The position numbers were made by a program, and so were the translations under genes. The notes under the pieces are model-generated. The model was not told the origin of the DNA. It searched no databases and worked only from the letters and a program-made list of their open reading frames with translations. DNA of 19,214 nucleotides from Actinomycetes bacterium. Lineage in GTDB: Bacteria; Actinomycetota; Acidimicrobiia; Acidimicrobiales; Microtrichaceae. The DNA is taken from positions 1 to 19,214 of the forward strand of contig JAEYSR010000043.1 in assembly GCA_023434535.1 (NCBI GenBank). Reading direction: 5' to 3'. Shown piece after piece: positions 15,055 to 19,214 of the stretch (positions are counted from its first letter, which is position 1; each line of letters starts with the position of its first letter).

Positions 15055-15603
15055 GTGGGTCCGTCGCCGCAGACGCTCGATGTCGACGATCGCCGCACCG
15101 TGGCGGTGTGGGCGGCCGACTGTGCCGAGCACGTCCTGAGCATCTACGAGAGCGTCGTTCCCGGAGACACCAGAGTTCGAGCCGCCATCGGCCAAGCGCG
15201 GGCGTTCGCCTCGGGCGACCTCGATGTCGGCGAGGCGCTACGACGCCGTGGCGGAGAGGCGGGCGCAGCTGCGCGAGACACATCTGCACCCGCTGCGAAG
15301 GCTGCGGCCTACGCCGCTGAGCAAGCTGCAGCGGTCGCTCACATGGGAGCCCACGCCCTCGGAGCAGCCGGCTACGCCGGCAAGGCAGCGGCACTTCAGG
15401 CAGGCTGCGATGACGGTGGCGTCGCACGATCCGAGGCCCGCCACCAGGTGGCCGACATGTCCGACGCTGTCGCACGCGCCCTCTCGTCGCTTCCTCTGCT
15501 CGGCGAGGATCTCAGCGGCCCGATCGGTCCTGGGCGCCTGTGTCTCGGACACGTCGGCGAGACCATCCGGGAGATACAGAGGCTCCTCGTCGAACGCCGG
15601 TGA
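15055..15603 (+). CDS. Putative immunity protein, Imm5-like
   Basis: This 182-residue Ala-rich helical protein opens with DDRRTVAVWAADCAEHVLSIYE. It continues with GDTRVRAAIGQARAFASGDLDVGEA and later AAAVAHMGAHALGAAGYAGKAA. These pieces match the family annotated as putative immunity protein (Imm5-like), thought to neutralise polymorphic toxins. The C-terminal part (ETIREIQRLLVERR) is helical. No matching toxin gene is seen within the window, so it would be an orphan. Only the GTG at 15055 fits; no upstream in-frame start exists. It ends about 80 bp before the tRNA-derived attachment site. Confidence 0.65.
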   Translation: MGPSPQTLDVDDRRTVAVWAADCAEHVLSIYESVVPGDTRVRAAIGQARAFASGDLDVGEALRRRGGEAGAAARDTSAPAAKAAAYAAEQAAAVAHMGAHALGAAGYAGKAAALQAGCDDGGVARSEARHQVADMSDAVARALSSLPLLGEDLSGPIGPGRLCLGHVGETIREIQRLLVERR

Positions 15604-15682
15604 GAGCGTCGTCGCGGGAAGGCCCGATGTATCAGCTGTCGGTTTGGCGCGGCAGAACCCCCGCCGCAGCAGGGGTTCCGGG

Positions 15683-15732
15683 TGGTGGGCGTACACAGAC
15701 TCGAACTGTGGACCTCTGCCGTGTGAAGGCCT
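15683..15732 (-). other. attachment site: 3' half of a tRNA-Val(CAC) gene
   Basis: On the minus strand the sequence reads from the anticodon loop TTCACAC (anticodon CAC) through GGCAG, variable loop AGGTC and T-arm CACAG-TTCGAGT-CTGTG. It ends with TACGCCC, A73 and CCA at 15683-15685. The 5' half is missing: the sequence on the other side does not pair with the anticodon stem beyond three bases, and there is no D-arm. A 3'-half tRNA is what integration into a tRNA gene leaves at the far end. The element must lie on the 5' side of this fragment, so at higher coordinates. Confidence 0.85.
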
Positions 15733-15758
15733 GGAATGCGGCGACTGCGGGCGTCCAT

Positions 15759-15783
15759 GCCCGGTTCTACAGCGGAACCGGGC
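15759..15783. terminator. Hairpin between att site and hicB
   Basis: GCCCGGTTC (15759-15767) and GAACCGGGC (15775-15783) form a perfect 9-bp stem with a 7-nt loop, 60 nt downstream of the hicB stop. It probably ends the toxin-antitoxin transcript. No T-run follows. Confidence 0.5.
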
Positions 15784-15820
15784 GGCGGGTCTACGTCAGA
15801 CGTGCACAGACGAAGGCGAT

Positions 15821-15841
15821 GGATGGCACGCGGATGGCACG
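15821..15841. repeat. Direct repeat GGATGGCACG near the att site
   Basis: Two copies of GGATGGCACG (15821-15830 and 15832-15841) are separated by one base, about 90 bp inside the element from the tRNA fragment. Short direct repeats here could be arm-type integrase binding sites; this is inference. Confidence 0.45.
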
Positions 15842-15842
15842 A

Positions 15843-16460
15843 TCACCGGGTCAGTTCGAGGACCTTGCCCGAGTTCGACTCGAGTGCGGTGACGAGATCG
15901 CCGACCAGCGAGTCCTCGGTCAGACCAAGTTCTTCCATGGTCACTGGATCCTCGAAGTCGTCGGACCGAGTGGCGAACCCTGTGCTGTTCGACCAGATCA
16001 TCCCGCCCTCGTCGCCCACGGCAGCGACGATCGTCGCTGTGCCGTCGCGCTCGTCGAGCTGCTCCCACACCCAACCGAGTCGATCAGTCGGCACCACCGC
16101 CACGAACAGAGCCTCACCAGTGGGCAGCCGTGGCACCTTCGAGAGCAGATCGAGCCGCTGCGGCTCATCCGACATGACACCCGTCAGCCGCCGAGCGACC
16201 TCGGCCCGGGCATCCTTGTCGGCATCGTTCGCGACGCTGATCATGAACTCGTCGCCCTCAGGAGTCTCGAATCGCCGGAGCACGTGCACGGCACGCGGTA
16301 CCTCTGGAGCACCGGCGAACTCCAGAGCATCGTCGAGTTCGTTGTCGACCTCAGCCCGAGTCGATCGACCGAACACGAACCCGGGCAGCTGAGGCGACGT
16401 GATCGTCCACCCGTACGGCTCGTCTTCGTTGACCTCGAGAAGGTGCAGCATCCCACTCAT
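15843..16460 (-). CDS. hicB: HicB-like antitoxin, extended form
   Basis: This 205-residue protein should neutralise the HicA toxin encoded just upstream. The N-terminal region has the HicB core EDEPYGWTITSPQLPGFVFGRSTRAEVDNELDDAL (about residues 12-46): a strand, LPGFV-x-G and a final helix. After this comes about 155 residues that do not look like the usual C-terminal ribbon-helix-helix or helix-turn-helix. They include RLPTGEALFVAVVPTDRLGWVWEQLD and GEEGGMIWSNS-like strands (seen as DEGGMIWSNSTGFATR). Typical HicB is 80-150 residues, so this one is long. The ATG overlaps the hicA stop by 4 bp (ATGA), so the two genes are translationally coupled. Confidence 0.7.
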   Translation of the reverse strand: MSGMLHLLEVNEDEPYGWTITSPQLPGFVFGRSTRAEVDNELDDALEFAGAPEVPRAVHVLRRFETPEGDEFMISVANDADKDARAEVARRLTGVMSDEPQRLDLLSKVPRLPTGEALFVAVVPTDRLGWVWEQLDERDGTATIVAAVGDEGGMIWSNSTGFATRSDDFEDPVTMEELGLTEDSLVGDLVTALESNSGKVLELTR

Positions 16461-16696
16461 GACAAGAGCTCCAGAGCCTCGGCCACGGACAGGCCGACGT
16501 CCTGGACGAGGATACTGCGCAGTCGCTTCGGCGGGACCTCGGAGCCGTCGTGGAACGCGAAGATGATCGGTGGATGATCAGGTGACTCCATGCGCCGGTG
16601 CGACCCGCGCGTGCGCACGATCACGTAGCCGAGCTTCGAGCACAACAGCCGACGCACCCGCTTAGCCTTCCAGGCAGGGAATCCGTCGGCGGTCAC
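16457..16696 (-). CDS. hicA: HicA-like mRNA interferase toxin
   Basis: This 79-residue protein has the HicA dsRBD-like fold: KAKRVRRLLCSKLGYVIV, then RTRGSHRRMESPDHP with the conserved catalytic His33 in GSHR. A strand pair (IIFAFHDGSEVPP) and a terminal helix (KRLRSILVQDVGLSVAEAL) follow. HicA toxins cleave mRNA and block translation. The start is GTG 16696. Toxin first and antitoxin second is the usual hicAB order. It is followed with a 4-bp overlap by the HicB-like gene. The region in front lies behind the 437-residue protein gene on the same strand, so read-through transcription is possible. Confidence 0.85.
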   Translation of the reverse strand: MTADGFPAWKAKRVRRLLCSKLGYVIVRTRGSHRRMESPDHPPIIFAFHDGSEVPPKRLRSILVQDVGLSVAEALELLS

Positions 16697-16799
16697 CGGA
16701 AGTCGCCCGACTCATCTCTGCCCGCTCCCTGAACGATCCCACCGTTCTCCACGCGCACTACAGCTCGCGATCGGCGAACTCGGGCGGGAGCATCGTCAT
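16697..16799 (-). pseudogene. Relict coupled ORF between the 437-aa gene and hicA
   Basis: An ATG overlaps the stop of the 437-residue protein gene by 4 bp (ATGA at 16796-16799). It opens a frame that reads MTMLPPEFADREL before a TAG at 16758-16760. The same frame continues CAWRTVGSFRERAEM. The LPPEFADLE-type opening resembles the N-terminus of small actinobacterial proteins I have seen annotated as hypothetical. I infer a decayed third gene of the operon, though a chance 13-codon frame is possible. Confidence 0.35.
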
Positions 16800-18109
16800 C
16801 GCAGGAACCACTCCCTCACCGTGCGCCAGCCCAGCGCCAGCCCGATCTGGATCAGGCCCCACCGGTCCTGAACTGTCTCCACGAGGGCCTTCATCGCAAG
16901 ACCGCCGGCGGCCCCAGCAGCACCCTTCGCTGCCGCGCCCACGATCGCTTTGCCGTCGAGTCCCGACTCGGACCCCGAACGGGACTCGACCCCAGGGATG
17001 CCCTCCACCGCCTCCGCGATCCGGTCCACCGAGTCCGCGATCCGGTCGAGCTGACGCCCGTCGACAGCCGGGTCCTCGCCACCCAGCTCAGTCGCGTCTT
17101 CGACGACGTCGACGAACTGCTGCGCCACATCGTCCGCCAGCCACTCCTCCGCCCCAAGCTCCAGCAGCGCGTCTCGCACAGGGCGCGGATCCATCAGCCG
17201 TTCCAAGAAGCGGCGGACCAAGTCCGCCATCAACAGCTCGAAGATGCGCGGATCAGCCTCGTCGCGCTGCCGCCACAGGTGGATCTGGTGGATCGTGTTG
17301 CGGACGAAGTCCTCGTCCCAAGGTGCGAAGTCGCCCGCATCGGCTACGCGCTCAAGACCAGCGAACGCGGATTCGAACGCTCCCACAGTCGCTGCGGCCT
17401 CATTCGGCGATAGCGGCCCCTTGCGCAGGCCCAGACCGGGAGGACCACCAAGGAGGCGTTCCAGAAGCGCCACCTGGAGCAGACGAACGCCCCTGGCAAC
17501 TTCGCCGTCTCGGGTTTCGCGCTGCATCATGTCGAACGCTGCGCCAGCCAAATGCAGCGGCCACACCTCGGCGTCTCCGGTTGCGTGGGACCATAGGCTG
17601 GCGAGTTCGACGACCTCGGTAGCCACGGGGTCGAAACTCACCTCAAGCCGGGGGGAGCCCTCGCCTCGGTGCCGGCTCGTCAGTTCAAACGCATGGCGAG
17701 AGTCTCGGTTTACTTCGAGGTGGTCTCTGATCCACGGATCGGCCGCGGCCGCCAAGGTCAGCACGCCGAAGGAACCGAGGACCGCGACGTCCCAACCCAA
17801 CTCAACGTCTTGGCCGACCAGGGAGACCGTCGTACCCACTACTTCCCGTGGATCAAAGGCCAACCGCGTTTGCACATAGGAGTTTCGATAGGAAAGCTGC
17901 TCCGCTGCCTCCGCCCTGCCGTCGGCGGTGACTACGTAGGCGCCCGACCCCTCCCGTATGAGGTCACGGCTCTCCAGTACCTTCAGCCCCCACTCAAATG
18001 CAGGCCCAGGAAGAACAATTGCTGGATCCGGCTGACCGTCGGTGAAGCCCAGCAGTATGTGCAGGGCGAACGACTCCAGGCGCTCCTGCGGCGTCCGCTC
18101 TTCGGTCAT
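16796..18109 (-). CDS. Unrecognised 437-aa protein coupled to an XRE regulator
   Basis: I do not recognise this family. Residues 10-72 (FALHILLGF, then WGLKVLESRDLIREGSGAYV and VTADGRAEAAEQL) look like a winged-helix or similar small domain. About 75-345 is a mixed, mostly helical region with WPLHLAGAAFDMMQRETRD and LVRRFLERLMDPRPVRDALL. A heptad-like QLDRIADSVDRIAEAVEGI (353-371) follows a variable linker. The C-terminus is hydrophobic and Gly/Ala-rich (IVGAAAKGAAGAAGG at 389-403, then WGLIQIGLALGW at 417-428), suggesting membrane contact. No catalytic motif is evident. Its ATG overlaps the XRE stop by 4 bp. I infer an effector or sensor of an element-borne module. Confidence 0.7.
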   Translation of the reverse strand: MTEERTPQERLESFALHILLGFTDGQPDPAIVLPGPAFEWGLKVLESRDLIREGSGAYVVTADGRAEAAEQLSYRNSYVQTRLAFDPREVVGTTVSLVGQDVELGWDVAVLGSFGVLTLAAAADPWIRDHLEVNRDSRHAFELTSRHRGEGSPRLEVSFDPVATEVVELASLWSHATGDAEVWPLHLAGAAFDMMQRETRDGEVARGVRLLQVALLERLLGGPPGLGLRKGPLSPNEAAATVGAFESAFAGLERVADAGDFAPWDEDFVRNTIHQIHLWRQRDEADPRIFELLMADLVRRFLERLMDPRPVRDALLELGAEEWLADDVAQQFVDVVEDATELGGEDPAVDGRQLDRIADSVDRIAEAVEGIPGVESRSGSESGLDGKAIVGAAAKGAAGAAGGLAMKALVETVQDRWGLIQIGLALGWRTVREWFLR

Positions 18110-18603
18110 GGTTCATCCGGCTCCGGCTGTGAACCTCCCGGATGCCCGATCGACCCACGCTTGAGATCGTCAGCAGACAGCTCGTCGCCGTCGTCACCGG
18201 CCGCCATAGCGAACTCGTCGTTGGTCGCCTCGTCGATCGCTGCCCGCCTCGCCGGGCGTGTGCGACGGCCCGACTCAACGATCGACCGCGCCCGGCCGAT
18301 GACCTCGACGACCTGGTCGTCCGACGCAGCGCGCAGGATCTCACGCAGCTCGGGCGGCACCGGATCAGCATCGGCCAGGTCTGGCCACAGACGATGCACG
18401 AACGGGACGACGTCCTGGTCGAGCACCGGCGCCAGACGGATGGCCTGGTCGAGCTGGATGCGAGACGTGCCCTTGACCCACTTGCTGACCGCAGCCTGCG
18501 ACACGCCGACACGGTCGGCGATCTTGTCCTGGCTCCAGCCGGGTTCGGCCAGACGACGGATGAGAACCTTGGAGAGCCACACGCCAGGATCGTCGCTGGA
18601 CAC
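18106..18603 (-). CDS. XRE-family helix-turn-helix regulator
   Basis: This 165-residue protein has an N-terminal HTH: VLIRRLAEPGWSQDKIADRV, then GVSQAAVSKWVKGTS (recognition helix about residues 35-45) and IQLDQAIRLAPVLD. The C-terminal half is charged and probably partly disordered (RARSIVESGRRTRPARRAAI, then a Gly/Asp/Pro-rich tail). It starts at GTG 18603. The stop overlaps the start of the 437-residue protein by 4 bp, so the two should be made together. Its promoter region carries CACAA/TTGTG inverted arms, and it is divergent from another XRE gene. Autoregulation is likely by inference. Confidence 0.85.
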   Translation of the reverse strand: MSSDDPGVWLSKVLIRRLAEPGWSQDKIADRVGVSQAAVSKWVKGTSRIQLDQAIRLAPVLDQDVVPFVHRLWPDLADADPVPPELREILRAASDDQVVEVIGRARSIVESGRRTRPARRAAIDEATNDEFAMAAGDDGDELSADDLKRGSIGHPGGSQPEPDEP

Positions 18604-18617
18604 AAGCCAGATTGTCT

Positions 18618-18633
18618 CACAATTCTGGTTGTG
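18618..18633. promoter_or_regulatory. Inverted repeat CACAA-N6-TTGTG, putative operator
   Basis: CACAA (18618-18622) and TTGTG (18629-18633) are perfect 5-bp arms separated by TTCTGG, 15 bp from the minus-strand XRE start. The half-site is shared with the other repeats in this gap. Confidence 0.5.
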
Positions 18634-18672
18634 GCTGTAGTTCCGCCGCTGTAACTACCCCAGAGAGATTTC

Positions 18673-18718
18673 ACAACTGGGGTTGTCATCGTCACAACTG
18701 CTGTGTTACAACTGCAGT
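18673..18718. promoter_or_regulatory. Array of three ACAACTG repeats, putative operators
   Basis: ACAACTG occurs at 18673-18679, 18694-18700 and 18708-18714, at 21- and 14-nt steps. The first copy is also the left arm of ACAAC-tggg-GTTGT. The last overlaps the palindrome ACTGCAGT (18711-18718). Such an array fits cooperative binding by one or both XRE proteins. Confidence 0.55.
18683..18711 (+). promoter_or_regulatory. Candidate promoter of the plus-strand XRE gene, probably leaderless
   Basis: TTGTCA (18683-18688) and TTACAA (18706-18711) are 17 nt apart, a good -35/-10 pair. The -10 box ends 8 nt before the GTG at 18720, so the mRNA probably starts at or very near the start codon. Two of the ACAACTG repeats overlap the promoter, so binding there would block transcription. 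Confidence 0.5.
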
Positions 18719-18719
18719 C

Positions 18720-18983
18720 GTGAACACCGGACCCATCGTCTCCCAACGCCTCGCCGACTCGTGGGCCAGCAAGGTGATCGAGCGTCGGAAGGCCCTCGGC
18801 CTCAGCCAGGTGCAGGTCGCTGAGCTGGCCGGCCTCACCCAGCAAGGCGTCAGCCAGATCGAGAGCGGCGAGGTACTCCCCCGCGACGACAGCAAGGTCG
18901 CCCTGGCGAAGGCGCTCGGCACCACGCCGGGCGAACTGTTCCCGTGGCCGCCCATGAAGGACCTCATCGGGGGTGCCGCATGA
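18720..18983 (+). CDS. Small XRE-family helix-turn-helix protein
   Basis: This 87-residue protein is almost only an XRE domain: KVIERRKALGLSQVQVAELA, GLTQQGVSQIESGEVLP with the recognition helix at about residues 39-47, and SKVALAKALGTTPGELFPW. It looks like a Cro/C1-type repressor. The GTG at 18720 fits the domain start; longer reading upstream runs through the operator repeats. Its stop overlaps the start of the next ORF by 4 bp (ATGA at 18980-18983). It is divergent from the longer XRE gene and probably regulates both directions. Confidence 0.85.
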   Translation: MNTGPIVSQRLADSWASKVIERRKALGLSQVQVAELAGLTQQGVSQIESGEVLPRDDSKVALAKALGTTPGELFPWPPMKDLIGGAA

Positions 18984-19214
18984 GGCTCGGGCAACAGCGT
19001 CGGACGCCGCTGCGATTCCTCACGGCAACTAGGTGCACGCGCACGCTGCCGAAGACCTGGTCCACTCACGCCAACGCCGCCGTCGTGCACGACGTCGAGT
19101 CGGCGCGCATGTGCTGGGACGGAGGCGTGCCCGCCGGGTGCATCGCGACCGCAGCATGTGGCCAGGAACTCGACCTGCCCACGTTCGGCACGACCGCACC
19201 AGACCACCTGGCCC
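18980..19214 (+). CDS. Unrecognised ORF coupled to the small XRE gene (partial at window end)
   Basis: From the ATG at 18980 the frame stays open to the window end (78 complete codons) and overlaps the XRE stop by 4 bp. Third codon positions are mostly G or C, as expected of a real gene here. The product starts MRLGQQRRTPLRFLTATRC and includes four or more cysteines (ESARMCWDGG, PAGCIATAACGQELDLP), which could bind metal. I recognise no family. It may be the first accessory gene after the repressor in an element's early region. Confidence 0.5.
   Translation, partial: MRLGQQRRTPLRFLTATRCTRTLPKTWSTHANAAVVHDVESARMCWDGGVPAGCIATAACGQELDLPTFGTTAPDHLA

Noticed and set aside
15683..15780. Complete tRNA gene on the minus strand
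   Set aside because: No D-arm or 5' acceptor strand exists, and the anticodon stem pairs at only three of five positions; only the 3' half is present.
15540..16577. Plus-strand frame of 345 codons crossing the att site
   Set aside because: It reads through the tRNA fragment and antisense to hicB and hicA, with no recognisable domain.
18692..19207. Minus-strand frame of 171 codons
   Set aside because: It is antisense to a clear XRE gene and its coupled ORF, and it crosses the operator array.
1..19214. CRISPR arrays, rRNA genes and insertion sequences
   Set aside because: I saw no regularly spaced repeats, no rRNA-like sequence, and no transposase motif with terminal inverted repeats.

Overview
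The window is high-GC DNA with dense genes, many GTG starts and strong G/C preference at third codon positions, which points to an actinomycete. A short GWW-ASDGKWYPP motif at the start of the protein at 14253 is one I associate with Acidimicrobiia, so an Iamia/Ilumatobacter-like host is my best guess (inference from one motif and family content).

Positions 1 to about 13.9 kb look like ordinary chromosome with mostly single-gene units. In order they are: the end of a TetR regulator; a PAPS-type sulfotransferase; a voltage-gated-type K+ channel; a DUF1254/DUF1214 protein; a SnoaL-like protein; a GNAT acetyltransferase; a divergent YceI/XRE-regulator pair sharing an inverted repeat; a DUF427 protein; a propeller-like lipoprotein; an SRPBCC protein; a transglutaminase-like protein; a zinc-ribbon HExxH metallopeptidase; a DUF1059 protein; a P-loop kinase; a frameshifted DUF4184 membrane protein; two unrecognised proteins; a second, longer DUF427 protein; and a small membrane protein. 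Several convergent pairs are separated by strong hairpins. Several genes appear leaderless, with a TANNNT -10 box 6-8 nt before the start codon.

From 13.97 to 15.68 kb the sequence becomes more accessory. A MerR-type promoter with a perfect 18-bp operator is intact, but the merR gene behind it is a frameshifted stub. It is followed by a membrane-anchored FxLYD-like protein and a lone Imm5-like immunity gene.

At 15683-15732 the minus strand carries only the 3' half of a tRNA-Val(CAC) gene, from the anticodon loop through CCA. This is the usual scar left when an integrative element inserts into a tRNA gene. The orientation places the element to the right, running off the window, with the intact tRNA expected beyond it.

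The element's visible cargo starts with a HicA/HicB toxin-antitoxin module whose HicB is unusually long and has no obvious DNA-binding domain. Next comes a translationally coupled pair: an XRE regulator and a 437-residue protein of unknown family with a hydrophobic, glycine/alanine-rich C-terminus. A second, divergent XRE regulator is coupled to a further ORF cut by the window end. The regulators share a control region full of ACAACTG/CACAA operator-like repeats. This divergent XRE plus unknown-protein locus is the best candidate for an undescribed system, perhaps an element-borne stability or defence module, but its function is inference only.
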